Below, in pieces: positions 18,661-27,439 of a stretch of 64,000 bases of DNA (the stretch's first letter is position 1; each line of letters starts with the position of its first letter). The stretch lies in contig NZ_JBNPMZ010000013.1 in assembly GCF_050314255.1 (NCBI RefSeq), positions 28,473 through 92,472 of the forward strand, written 5' to 3'. Below the pieces are notes generated by a model. The model was not told the origin of the DNA, made no database searches, and was given only the letters and a program-made list of their open reading frames with translations. The stretch comes from Claveliimonas sp034178805 (GTDB lineage Bacteria > Bacillota > Clostridia > Lachnospirales > Lachnospiraceae). Made by a program: the position numbers and the translations under genes.

Positions 18661-20706
18661 TTAGAAAAATAATCCTGCAATGTGATAAGCTGCGAAGCTT
18701 ACGATCCATGCAACTGCCAGTTGGAACAGCACAAATGCTGCTGTGATTTTCCGGCTTTCTACTTCCCTGTGAATTGTGGCAATGGTTGCGGTACAGGGAA
18801 CGTACAGCAGGCAGAAAACCATCATCGCATAGGCATTGGCCGGACCAAATCCTATTGTGCCGAGGGCAGATGCCATGGCGGTCATTCCATGTGCGGTAGT
18901 GATGTTCTGGATGCCGAACAGTACACTGCAGCTGGAAACGACCACTTCTTTTGCGGCAATTCCGGCAATCAGTGCAACGACAATCTGCCAGTATCCCAGT
19001 CCAATCGGTGTGAAAAATGGAACAATGGCTTTTCCGATGTAGGAACCAAAGCTTTCACTGATATCTGTTACATAGCCGGAGGTTCCGAAATTCAGAAGCA
19101 CCCACATGATGACGGATGCAATGAAGATAACGGTTCCGGCTTTGCTTAAGTAATCTTTTACTTTTTCCCAGACATAGATTGCGATGGTATGGGCATTCGG
19201 TGTTTTGTACTCGGGAAGCTCGATGAGCAATGCATGTTCGGATTTGCTTCCGTCAATTTTGGAGAGGATGAATGCGGTTGTGATTGCGACAACAATTCCC
19301 AGAAGATAGAGGGAATAGCATACCAGCATTGCATTTTTTCCAAAAAACATGGATGAGAAAAGTACATAAATCGGGAGCCTTGCACTGCAGGACATAAATG
19401 GTGTAACCAGTATGGTTTTCAGGCGGTCTTTTCGGTGCTCCAGAGCGCGGGATGCCATAACCGCAGGGACGGAGCATCCAAATCCCAGAAGGAGTGGGAT
19501 GAAGGCACGGCCGGATAAACCAAGGTGTCCCATAATATCATCCATAACATAAGCTACACGGGACATATATCCGCTGTCCTCTAAGAAGGCAAGTGCTAAA
19601 AAGAGGATGAAAATATTGGGCAGGAAGGTCAGTATTCCACCTACGCCTGAGATAATTCCATCTACAATTAATGAAATGACCACAGGGTTTGTATGGATAC
19701 TTTCTAAAATTTGTTCCGTATATGTAGTGAAGGCTTCCAATGCGATTTCAAAATACCCTTTCAGAAAATCTCCCACTGTAAAAGTCAGGAAAAATACCAG
19801 AGCCATAATAGCCAGGAAAATGGGAAGTCCCAGCCATTTGCTGGTAAGATACCGGTCAATACGGTCGGTGCGTGCTTCCTTGCTGCTTTTATTTACAAGC
19901 ACTTCACTTATAATTTCTTCAATAAAATCATATTTCTGGTTAATGATATCCTTTTCATAGCTTCGATCAATGACATCATCAATTTCAAGTGGATGGTTGG
20001 AAAGGACATTTTTGTCCTTTTCCAGATATTTTATGGCATGCCATCTTTTATTCTGAAGTTCCGGGTATGCTGTTGCCAGACGTTCCATGACGATGTCAAT
20101 TTTATCTTCAATATAATCCTGATAAACCATGGCATATTCATCATGATGATTATGCCTGTGTGTGGAGTGTTCCCCGTGATGATGATGGATAAAAGGACTC
20201 TGTGATGCGTAATCTTTGTGATGTGCTACCGCATGCATCAGGATGGAAAGTCCGCTTTTTTTTCGGGCGGAAACCGGAATTGCAGGAACGCCCAGCATTT
20301 CCGGAAGACGGTGCAGGTCAATCTCCATTCCCCGTTCTTCTACAATATCCATCATATTCAGGGCCAGTACTACGGGTTTGCCAAGTTCAATCAGCTGAAG
20401 TGTCAGATAAAGATTGCGCTCCAGGCTGGAGGCATCTACTACATCTACGATTACATCCACTTCGTCACTCATAATACATTCTCTTGATACGGTTTCTTCC
20501 ATGGTATATGAGGTAAGACTGTAAATACCGGGCAGATCGATCAGTTTAAAGGTCTGTCCCTGATAAGTCGTTTTGCCTTCTTTTTTTTCAACGGTAACTC
20601 CCGGCCAGTTGGCTACCTTCAAATTTGCTCCGGTAAATGCGTTGAAAAGGGTGGTTTTTCCACAGTTGGGATTTCCTATAAATCCAACATTAATGGTTTC
20701 GCTCAT
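18661..20706 (-). CDS. feoB: Ferrous iron transporter FeoB
   Basis: 681 residues. The N-terminal G-protein domain has GNPNCGKTTLFN (G1), DLPGIYSL (G3) and LNMMD (G4), followed by the GDI region and a polytopic Nramp-unlike membrane domain with two Gate motifs (for example LGFGCSVPAVMASR). It imports Fe2+ with GTP hydrolysis. An unusual His-rich stretch (His174-His177, then His-rich to about residue 190) sits between the G and GDI regions. feoA overlaps its start by 4 bases, so they are coupled. A Fur site upstream of feoA implies iron repression. Confidence 0.95.
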   Translation of the reverse strand: MSETINVGFIGNPNCGKTTLFNAFTGANLKVANWPGVTVEKKEGKTTYQGQTFKLIDLPGIYSLTSYTMEETVSRECIMSDEVDVIVDVVDASSLERNLYLTLQLIELGKPVVLALNMMDIVEERGMEIDLHRLPEMLGVPAIPVSARKKSGLSILMHAVAHHKDYASQSPFIHHHHGEHSTHRHNHHDEYAMVYQDYIEDKIDIVMERLATAYPELQNKRWHAIKYLEKDKNVLSNHPLEIDDVIDRSYEKDIINQKYDFIEEIISEVLVNKSSKEARTDRIDRYLTSKWLGLPIFLAIMALVFFLTFTVGDFLKGYFEIALEAFTTYTEQILESIHTNPVVISLIVDGIISGVGGILTFLPNIFILFLALAFLEDSGYMSRVAYVMDDIMGHLGLSGRAFIPLLLGFGCSVPAVMASRALEHRKDRLKTILVTPFMSCSARLPIYVLFSSMFFGKNAMLVCYSLYLLGIVVAITTAFILSKIDGSKSEHALLIELPEYKTPNAHTIAIYVWEKVKDYLSKAGTVIFIASVIMWVLLNFGTSGYVTDISESFGSYIGKAIVPFFTPIGLGYWQIVVALIAGIAAKEVVVSSCSVLFGIQNITTAHGMTAMASALGTIGFGPANAYAMMVFCLLYVPCTATIATIHREVESRKITAAFVLFQLAVAWIVSFAAYHIAGLFF

Positions 20707-20933
20707 GAGCGTGCTGCCTCCTTTACCTGAATATTTTCAGCTATTCTCCGTCCAAGTGCAAAGCGGGTCCCCCGGAATTTGACGGTCATAGCCCCCCGTT
20801 TGTCATTGTTGAGAATAGTAATCAGTGAACCTTCCGTAAGCCCCAGAGCTTCCAGGCGGCGTTCCAGTTGGAGTTCTATCTGTATAGATTGTACTTCATA
20901 TGTATGATGATTTTCTCCCTGTTTTAATGTCAT
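20703..20933 (-). CDS. feoA: FeoA domain protein
   Basis: 76 residues, the normal FeoA length, with an SH3-like fold. It is the small cytosolic partner that interacts with FeoB for Fe2+ uptake. The start ATG 20933 follows GGAGGTTGCCCT. It is the first gene of the feoAB operon, and its promoter and Fur box lie at 20964-21025. Confidence 0.9.
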   Translation of the reverse strand: MTLKQGENHHTYEVQSIQIELQLERRLEALGLTEGSLITILNNDKRGAMTVKFRGTRFALGRRIAENIQVKEAARS

Positions 20934-20963
20934 AGGGCAACCTCCATATCTATTTCTCTAAGT

Positions 20964-20982
20964 GTTATTGAGAATCATTATC
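20964..20982 (-). promoter_or_regulatory. Fur box of feoAB
   Basis: A 19-bp site matches the consensus GATAATGATAATCATTATC at 16 of 19 positions by my count. It lies just downstream of the feoA -10 element, so bound Fur would block transcription. Confidence 0.8.
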
Positions 20983-20996
20983 TATTACAACGGGAA

Positions 20997-21025
20997 ATTA
21001 TATCACTATTTGACGGGGAAGTCAA
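20997..21025 (-). promoter_or_regulatory. feoAB promoter
   Basis: Read on the minus strand: TTGACT (21025-21020), a 17-bp spacer and TATAAT (21002-20997). Confidence 0.8.
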
Positions 21026-21038
21026 TGTGAAGTATAAT
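21009..21038 (+). promoter_or_regulatory. Divergent promoter for the PF06541 gene
   Basis: TTGACG at 21009-21014, an 18-bp spacer and TATAAT at 21033-21038. Its -35 lies inside the spacer of the feoA promoter, and the two -35 boxes form an inverted repeat. Confidence 0.7.
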
Positions 21039-21103
21039 TCTGTACAGTATAGAAGAAATAGAGCATACCTATTTATAGAGAAAAATGGAGGAAGAAGTAA
21101 GAA

Positions 21104-22027
21104 ATGCAGGTTTATTTTTTGATTTTATACTTTTTTACATATGGATTTCTGGGATGGTGCACAGAGGTTGCATTTGCATCGGTGAAAGAGGGGAGATTCG
21201 TAAACAGAGGATTTCTGAACGGTCCTATCTGCCCGATATATGGTGTGGGTGTCAGTGCTGTTATCTTTCTTCTGGAACCATGTCAGGATTGGCTTCCTGT
21301 GTTATATATCGCTTCGGTAGTATTGGTTACTCTGATTGAAGGCTTGACAGGATATGCTATGGATAAAATATTTCATCATAAATGGTGGGACTATTCTGAC
21401 CAGCCGCTGAATATCGGGGGATACGTATGCCTGATTTTTTCGCTGGTCTGGGGTGTGGCGTGTGTTGTGATTGTAAAAGGAATACATCCTCTGATTCATA
21501 AAGCACTGGCCTGGATACCTGTAACTGCAGGAATAGTAGGAATTGTCATTTTGGGAATATTATTATTTGCAGATTTGTATGTGACAGCGTCCGGAATTCT
21601 GAAGCTGAACCGCCGTCTGGAAGCAATGGAGAAGATTGCAGCGGAGTTGCGGGAGCTTTCCGACCGGGTAGGCGAGAATATCCACGAGGGAGTGATGGAT
21701 ACGCTGGAGTTCCAGGAAGAAGGAAGACAGAAACTGGAGGAGATTACAGAAGAAGGAAAACAGAGGCTGGAAGAGATTACAGAAGAAGGAAAACAGAGGC
21801 TGGAGGAGATCACAGAAGAGAGACGGCAGAAGAGAGAAGAGCAGCGTAAGAAGGCTGCGGAGCTTAGAAAGAGATATGAAGAGCTGGCTGCATCCAGAAC
21901 CAGAGTCAGTGTACGTCTGGTAAAGGCATTCCCGAACATGAAATCCAGAAGGCATAACGATATACTGGAAGAATTGAAGAATGCTCTCGAAGATAGGGTA
22001 AAGCGTCAAATAAATGAAAAACATTAA
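21104..22027 (+). CDS. Putative ABC transporter permease family (PF06541) with coiled-coil tail
   Basis: 307 residues. The N-terminal half has five or six membrane helices and the family blocks FLGWCTE, GFLNGPICPIYG and DKIFHHKWWDYSD. This family is named as a putative ABC permease, but its real role is unproven. From about residue 180 the protein is a highly charged coiled coil, including three near-identical 11-residue units of the type EEGKQRLEEIT (residues 205-237) and a fourth degenerate one. RBS GGAGG precedes ATG. It is divergent from feoA and could share iron control. Confidence 0.8.
   Translation: MQVYFLILYFFTYGFLGWCTEVAFASVKEGRFVNRGFLNGPICPIYGVGVSAVIFLLEPCQDWLPVLYIASVVLVTLIEGLTGYAMDKIFHHKWWDYSDQPLNIGGYVCLIFSLVWGVACVVIVKGIHPLIHKALAWIPVTAGIVGIVILGILLFADLYVTASGILKLNRRLEAMEKIAAELRELSDRVGENIHEGVMDTLEFQEEGRQKLEEITEEGKQRLEEITEEGKQRLEEITEERRQKREEQRKKAAELRKRYEELAASRTRVSVRLVKAFPNMKSRRHNDILEELKNALEDRVKRQINEKH
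21716..21847 (+). repeat. 33-nt in-frame tandem repeats
   Basis: Units at 21716-21748, 21749-21781 and 21782-21814 are nearly identical, with a degenerate fourth to 21847. They encode 11-residue (hendecad) coiled-coil units. Confidence 0.85.
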
Positions 22028-22031
22028 TTGT

Positions 22032-22060
22032 AAAAGCTGTGCGGAAGCGCAGCTTTTTTG
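22032..22060 (+). terminator. Rho-independent terminator
   Basis: A GC-rich hairpin (AAAGCTG-type left arm, CAGCTT right arm, GGAA loop) is followed by six T, right after the PF06541 stop. Confidence 0.8.
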
Positions 22061-22106
22061 TTACATTCCGATAAAAATTATGTAAAATATTTGTGTATTA
22101 ATTATG

Positions 22107-22136
22107 TTGACAAACTGAGGGGGAATATATTATTAT
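22107..22136 (+). promoter_or_regulatory. Promoter for the surface-protein leader
   Basis: TTGACA at 22107-22112, an 18-bp spacer and TATTAT at 22131-22136. Confidence 0.6.
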
Positions 22137-22142
22137 GTGAAC

Positions 22143-22363
22143 ACTCGTCTAAGGCGTTTGAAAGCCATATTCTGAAACAAAATTCATGGGACAGTTCGTC
22201 AGGAGGAATACATCATTCCGGTTTCCGAAAACGAGAATTTATAAGAGAGGAGGAGCTGCAAGATGATCTGATATACGCTTCGCGGGGATGCGCCAGGACT
22301 CGGCGCGAGAGTCTTGAATGGATAGTTATTGTTTAGACAGAAAAACAGAAAGGAAAAGAAAAT
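22143..22363 (+). promoter_or_regulatory. Long structured 5' leader of the surface-protein gene
   Basis: About 220 nt from the predicted start of transcription to the ATG. Visible elements are a possible closing pair CTCGT (near 22145) with ACGAG (near 22230), a GGC/GCC hairpin, a GGAAT/ATTCC hairpin, and a possible H-type pseudoknot in which 22290-22294 pairs 22302-22306 while 22296-22301 pairs 22309-22314. It fits no riboswitch consensus I can recall. No convincing leader ORF is seen. Confidence 0.4.
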
Positions 22364-24124
22364 ATGAAGAAGGAACGCAGGTTATGGAGCAGGCTGATGA
22401 GAAGGATTGGATTGATAGGGCTTGCGGTACTGGCAGCAGTACTGGTTGGTACCATTTTCGTTCGGGCAGAATCAAAAGAACGGGGAGTACATACACTCAC
22501 CTGTTATGACACCAGATATAATGAAGGACCTCTCATGGTAGGGTATTTTGAGATTGACGGAGGAAAGCCGGCCATGTGTGTATGTCATGAGATGGAACCG
22601 CCAACGGAGATTGGTACCCATCTGCAGGAAATTGCGGAGTATACTTTCGAGAATCAGGCACATGAACTGTTTCGCAAAATTTATTATTATGGATGGCAGG
22701 GGCCGGGAGATGTGGGGGCATCATATGTAGAGACATGCCTCGCAGGTTCGGTGGCAAATGGACATGATGATAATTATTACGGTTATGGACAGGCATTTAT
22801 CAACCGCATTGCGGGTCTTCCAAATGCACCAAAGGGATTTAATGTCATGATTCTTTCTACCGGAAATGGCAGCTATCAGAACCTTGGAGTCTGGGAGTAT
22901 CATCCTGTGGGTTACGCTGTCTTGAAAAAAATGGCGGAAGATGCAGATTATTCAGGCGGGGAACTGCGGTTTTCGCTGGAAGGTGCTGTCTATGGGGTGT
23001 ACAGGGATAGAGAATGTACAGATGTAGTGACAGAACTGGAGACCGATGAAACGGGATGTTCAAAAAAGATTGAGTTGGATTGTGGAGATTACTGGGTAAA
23101 AGAGTTAAGTGCACCGTCCGGATATGTGAAGGATGAAAGAGTATGTAAGATGGTAGTGGAACCTGAGGCGGTCAGTGAGCTTACGGTGTCAGACCGACTT
23201 ATTCGCGGAGATTTTGAACTGGTCAAGAAAGATGAAGAAGCAGATCAGCCAATGGCCGGTGTCAGTTTTCAAATCGTGTGTCAGGAGACAGGGGAATCCC
23301 ATATTTTCACTACTGATGAAAATGGATATTATTCCTCTAATGCAGAATATATCCGGCACACATACAATACAAACGGAGGGCAGACAGGAGATGGACTATG
23401 GTTTGGAATGAACAGAGAAGGGAATCAGGCTGAGCCAAATGATAGCTGTGGGGCGCTTCCGGTCGGAACGTATATTATTACAGAAATTATGAATGAGGCG
23501 AACGAAGGAAAGGTGCCATGGAGTGAACAGATTTCCATATCGGAAGATAAAGTTTTGATAAATCTGGGGACGGTTCTGAATCAGAATGTGATTATCTCTA
23601 CCATTGCGAAGGAAAAGGAGTCGGGCAGTCAGAATGTGTTGCCGGAGACAGAAGTAACTATTATAGATACGGTTTCTTACAGGGGGCTTTGTGAAGGAAG
23701 AGAATATACTCTGAGGGCGACTTTGATGGACAAAAATGCGGAAAAGGAAGTTCTTGATAAGAGCGGACAGCCGGTGACGGCAGAGCTGGTATTCCGGCCG
23801 GAGGCGTCTGAGGGAAGTGCGGAAGTCATGATTACGTTTGATGCGTCTGAACTGGAAGAGAGTGATGTGGTCGTATTTGAAAAGTTATATGAGGGGGAGA
23901 ACCTGATTGCCAGACATGAGGATATCACAGATGAAGGGCAGACGATACATTTTGGTAAGAAGCCGGTTCCTCCGAAAGAGGACGAACCGGTGGAAAAAGA
24001 ACCGGAAAAGACAGAAAAGGTTAAAACCGGTGATGGTGCAAATATAACGGTTCTTGTGATATCATGTATTCTTTCTTGCGTTGGAATCTTATGTTGTGTT
24101 AGAATAGCACGTAAGACGAAATAA
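22364..24124 (+). CDS. Cell-wall surface protein with thioester-like, SpaA and VaFE domains
   Basis: 586 residues. A signal peptide (residues 1 to about 31) leads to an N-terminal region with GKPAMCVCHEMEPP that resembles a thioester adhesin domain. Two SpaA/Cna-B-like domains follow (about 205-280 and 285-400), then a T-Q/VaFE-type domain with VVVFEKLY. The C-terminus has a VKTGDG sortase-like sorting signal, a hydrophobic segment and a basic tail. It is probably a sortase-anchored adhesin or pilin-like subunit. No sortase gene lies nearby. leuC begins only 21 bases later. Confidence 0.82.
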   Translation: MKKERRLWSRLMRRIGLIGLAVLAAVLVGTIFVRAESKERGVHTLTCYDTRYNEGPLMVGYFEIDGGKPAMCVCHEMEPPTEIGTHLQEIAEYTFENQAHELFRKIYYYGWQGPGDVGASYVETCLAGSVANGHDDNYYGYGQAFINRIAGLPNAPKGFNVMILSTGNGSYQNLGVWEYHPVGYAVLKKMAEDADYSGGELRFSLEGAVYGVYRDRECTDVVTELETDETGCSKKIELDCGDYWVKELSAPSGYVKDERVCKMVVEPEAVSELTVSDRLIRGDFELVKKDEEADQPMAGVSFQIVCQETGESHIFTTDENGYYSSNAEYIRHTYNTNGGQTGDGLWFGMNREGNQAEPNDSCGALPVGTYIITEIMNEANEGKVPWSEQISISEDKVLINLGTVLNQNVIISTIAKEKESGSQNVLPETEVTIIDTVSYRGLCEGREYTLRATLMDKNAEKEVLDKSGQPVTAELVFRPEASEGSAEVMITFDASELEESDVVVFEKLYEGENLIARHEDITDEGQTIHFGKKPVPPKEDEPVEKEPEKTEKVKTGDGANITVLVISCILSCVGILCCVRIARKTK

Positions 24125-24145
24125 TGATAAAGGAGGGTCATCATC

Positions 24146-25420
24146 ATGGGAATGACAATGACACAGAAAATTCTGGCAGCCCATGCGGGACTGGACAGCG
24201 TAGAAGCGGGACAGCTTATCATGGCGAAGCTCGATGTGGTAATGGCAAATGATATTACCGGACCAATGGCACTTCCGGTATTAAAACAGATGGCTGATAC
24301 AGTTTTCGATAAAGACAAAGTTGTATTTGTGCCGGATCACTTTACACCAAATAAAGATATTAAATCTGCAGAAAATTCCAAGGCAATCCGTGAGTTTGCG
24401 AAGAACCAGGGACTGAAGTGGTATTTTGAACAGGGAAAATCCGGAGTAGAGCATGCGATTCTTCCAGAAGCGGGAGTAGTTACTGCAGGAGAATGTATTA
24501 TCGGTGCAGATTCACATACATGTACATACGGAGCACTGGGAGCATTCTCCACCGGTGTGGGAACAACAGATATCGCAACAGGAATGGCAACCGGAGAATT
24601 ATGGTTCAAGGTTCCGAGTGCGATTAAATTCGTCCTGAAGGGTGCGCCATCCCGTTACGTAAGCGGTAAAGATATTATTATCCATATTATTGGACGGATT
24701 GGTGTGGATGGAGCAAGATATAAGTCTATGGAATTCACCGGAGATGGAATTGCAAATCTTTCCATGGATGATCGTTTTACTATGGCTAACATGGCAATTG
24801 AAGCCGGTGCAAAGAATGGAATTTTCCCAGTAGATGACCTGACATTAGAATATATTCATGAGCATTCCGTAAAAGAATATCATGTATATGAGGCTGACGA
24901 AGACGCAGAATATGATGAAGTGATTGAAATTGATCTGTCAGAGGTGCGTCCTACTGTTGCATTCCCACATCTGCCAGGCAATGCAAAGACGATTGATGAA
25001 ATTGAAGCTATGGACCCGATCAAGATCGATCAGGTTGTAATCGGTTCCTGTACAAATGGAAGAATCTCAGATCTTCGAAGAGCGGCAGCTGTTCTGAAGG
25101 GGCATACGGTACATCCGGATGTGCGTGTTATGGTAGTTCCTGCTACTCAGAAAATTTACAAGCAGTGTATTGCAGAGGGACTTCTGGATATTTTTGTGGA
25201 TGCAGGCTGTGCAGTGAATACACCGAGCTGCGGACCTTGCATGGGAGGTCATATGGGCGTTATGGCAGCAGGAGAAAAATGTGTATCAACAACAAATCGT
25301 AACTTTGTAGGAAGAATGGGACATGTGGATTCTCTGATTTATCTTGCCTCACCGGAAGTGGCAGCGGCAAGTGCGATTGCAGGATGTATTGCAAATCCTG
25401 AGAAAGTGGGTGACAAATAA
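24146..25420 (+). CDS. leuC: 3-isopropylmalate dehydratase large subunit
   Basis: 424 residues, the shorter LeuC/HacA-like length. Aconitase-family cluster ligands are visible in VIGSCTNGR and in NTPSCGPCMGGH (Cys-x2-Cys), which hold the 4Fe-4S cluster. With LeuD it isomerises 2- to 3-isopropylmalate in leucine synthesis. AAAGGAGGGTCATCATC gives a strong site. Its stop overlaps leuD by one base. leuA and leuB are not in the window. Homoaconitase activity cannot be excluded from sequence. Confidence 0.92.
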   Translation: MGMTMTQKILAAHAGLDSVEAGQLIMAKLDVVMANDITGPMALPVLKQMADTVFDKDKVVFVPDHFTPNKDIKSAENSKAIREFAKNQGLKWYFEQGKSGVEHAILPEAGVVTAGECIIGADSHTCTYGALGAFSTGVGTTDIATGMATGELWFKVPSAIKFVLKGAPSRYVSGKDIIIHIIGRIGVDGARYKSMEFTGDGIANLSMDDRFTMANMAIEAGAKNGIFPVDDLTLEYIHEHSVKEYHVYEADEDAEYDEVIEIDLSEVRPTVAFPHLPGNAKTIDEIEAMDPIKIDQVVIGSCTNGRISDLRRAAAVLKGHTVHPDVRVMVVPATQKIYKQCIAEGLLDIFVDAGCAVNTPSCGPCMGGHMGVMAAGEKCVSTTNRNFVGRMGHVDSLIYLASPEVAAASAIAGCIANPEKVGDK

Positions 25421-25908
25421 TGAAGGCAATGGGTAATGTATTTAAATATGGTGATAATGTGGATACGGATGTAATCATTCCAGCCAGATATTTGAACTCT
25501 TTCGATGCACAGGAGCTGGCGAGCCATGCGATGGTAGATATTGATCCTGAATTTGCAGGAAAAGTACAGCCGGGCGATCTGATTGTGGCTAATAAGAATT
25601 TTGGATGCGGCTCTTCCAGGGAGCATGCACCGCTTTGTCTGAAGACGGCAGGAGTAAGCTGTATTATTGCAGAGACATTTGCCCGGATTTTCTACCGCAA
25701 TGCAATTAATATCGGACTTCCGATTATCGAATGTCCGGAAGCTGCAAGGGGAATTGAAGCAGGAGATCAGGTTGAAGTAGACTTTGACAGCGGAAAAATC
25801 TACAACCGGACAAAGGGAACGGAGTTCCAGGGACAGTCATTCCCGGAATTTATGCAGAAGATTATTGCTGCCGGTGGTCTGGTTAATTATACTAATAGCA
25901 GGAAATAA
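25420..25908 (+). CDS. leuD: 3-isopropylmalate dehydratase small subunit
   Basis: 162 residues, the swivel domain of the aconitase fold, with the NFGCGSSREHAP substrate-binding block. It forms the heterodimer with LeuC. ATG overlaps the leuC TAA by one base, so expression is coupled. thrC follows 33 bases later in the same direction. Confidence 0.93.
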   Translation: MKAMGNVFKYGDNVDTDVIIPARYLNSFDAQELASHAMVDIDPEFAGKVQPGDLIVANKNFGCGSSREHAPLCLKTAGVSCIIAETFARIFYRNAINIGLPIIECPEAARGIEAGDQVEVDFDSGKIYNRTKGTEFQGQSFPEFMQKIIAAGGLVNYTNSRK

Positions 25909-25941
25909 CCGGAAAATAGACGATACAGAAAGGTGAAGAAG

Positions 25942-27429
25942 ATGAATTTACAGTATAAGAGTACAAGAAACGATGGCATAACAGTTACAGCATCTGAGGC
26001 AATATTAAAAGGCCTTGCAGACGATGGAGGTTTGTTTGTCCCGGTGGAGATTCCAAAGCTTTCCGTCTCTATGGAAGAACTTAAGGATATGACTTATCAG
26101 GAAACAGCATATGCGGTTATGAGAGAGTTTCTTACAGATTTTACAGAGGAAGAGCTGAAAGCATGTATTGCTAAAGCTTATGACAGTAAGTTCGATACTG
26201 AGGAGATTGCACCGCTTGCTAAAGCAGATGGTATTTATTATCTGGAATTATACCATGGAGCAACGATTGCATTTAAGGATATGGCACTTTCTATTCTGCC
26301 TCATCTTCTTACAACTGCTGCGAAAAAGAATCATGTAAAAAATGAGATTGTCATTCTGACAGCAACCTCCGGCGATACCGGAAAGGCAGCACTTGCAGGC
26401 TTTGCTGATGTGGAGGGTACCAGAATTATTGTGTTCTATCCAAAAAACGGAGTCAGCAAAGTACAGGAGCTTCAGATGGTAACCCAGAAGGGAGACAATA
26501 CATCGGTTGTTGCTATCCATGGCAATTTTGACAATGCCCAAAGCGGGGTAAAGGCAATGTTCGAAAACAAAGAACTGGCCAGGGAGCTTGATGAGCACGG
26601 CTATCAGTTCTCATCTGCGAATTCTATAAATATCGGACGTCTTGTGCCGCAGGTGGTATATTACGTATATGCTTATGCAAAATTATTGCAGAATGAGGAG
26701 ATTCAGGCAGGAGAGGCAATTAATGTTGTGGTTCCTACCGGAAATTTCGGAAATATTCTGGCAGCATATTATGCTAAACAGATGGGGATTCCGATTCAGA
26801 AGCTTGTTTGTGCTTCCAATGAAAATAAAGTGCTGTTTGATTTCTTCCAGACCGGTACTTATGACAGAAACAGAGAATTCCTTCTGACAACATCCCCGTC
26901 TATGGACATTTTGATTTCCAGTAATCTGGAGCGTCTGATTTATCAGATTGCCGGAAAAAATGCAGAGAAAGATGCAGAATTAATGCGGGAGCTGAAAGAA
27001 GACGGAAGTTATGCGATTACAGAGGATATGAAAAGAGAGCTCGCAGACTTCGAGGCAGGATATGCCACAGAGGAGCAGACAGCCCGTATGATTCATGATG
27101 TATATGCCAGAACCGGTTATGTGATCGATACACATACGGCAGTCGCTGCTTATGTATGTAAGGAATACCAGAAGAATTCAGGGGATGCTGCAAAATGCGT
27201 GGTGGCATCTACGGCAAGTCCGTATAAATTTGTAAAGAGTGTTATGAGCGCAATCGATGAAAAGTATGCGGATCAGGATGAATTTGCCCTTCTGGACGAA
27301 TTAAAACAGGTGTCTCAGACAGAGATGCCGAACGCGATTAAAGAGATTCTGGATGCTAATATTCTTCATACAGCAGAGTGTGATGCGGACAAGATGGAGG
27401 CGTCTGTGCGGGAGATACTTGGATTGTAG
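25942..27429 (+). CDS. thrC: Threonine synthase
   Basis: 495 residues from ATG 25942. AAAGGTG ends 6 bases before it; the in-frame GTG 25933 is part of that RBS. This is the longer ThrC type with an N-terminal cap, and the PLP Lys lies in the GATIAFKDMAL block. TATSGDTGKAALAG and VPTGNFGNILAAY are the phosphate-binding and Gly-rich loops. It converts O-phosphohomoserine to threonine. It is grouped with leuCD, so this looks like an amino-acid biosynthetic unit. Confidence 0.93.
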   Translation: MNLQYKSTRNDGITVTASEAILKGLADDGGLFVPVEIPKLSVSMEELKDMTYQETAYAVMREFLTDFTEEELKACIAKAYDSKFDTEEIAPLAKADGIYYLELYHGATIAFKDMALSILPHLLTTAAKKNHVKNEIVILTATSGDTGKAALAGFADVEGTRIIVFYPKNGVSKVQELQMVTQKGDNTSVVAIHGNFDNAQSGVKAMFENKELARELDEHGYQFSSANSINIGRLVPQVVYYVYAYAKLLQNEEIQAGEAINVVVPTGNFGNILAAYYAKQMGIPIQKLVCASNENKVLFDFFQTGTYDRNREFLLTTSPSMDILISSNLERLIYQIAGKNAEKDAELMRELKEDGSYAITEDMKRELADFEAGYATEEQTARMIHDVYARTGYVIDTHTAVAAYVCKEYQKNSGDAAKCVVASTASPYKFVKSVMSAIDEKYADQDEFALLDELKQVSQTEMPNAIKEILDANILHTAECDADKMEASVREILGL

Positions 27430-27439
27430 GAGTCGGGAT

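Noticed and set aside
22058..22336. A 92-residue frame covering the surface-protein leader
   Set aside because: It begins before the likely start of transcription, lacks an RBS and spans the structured region.
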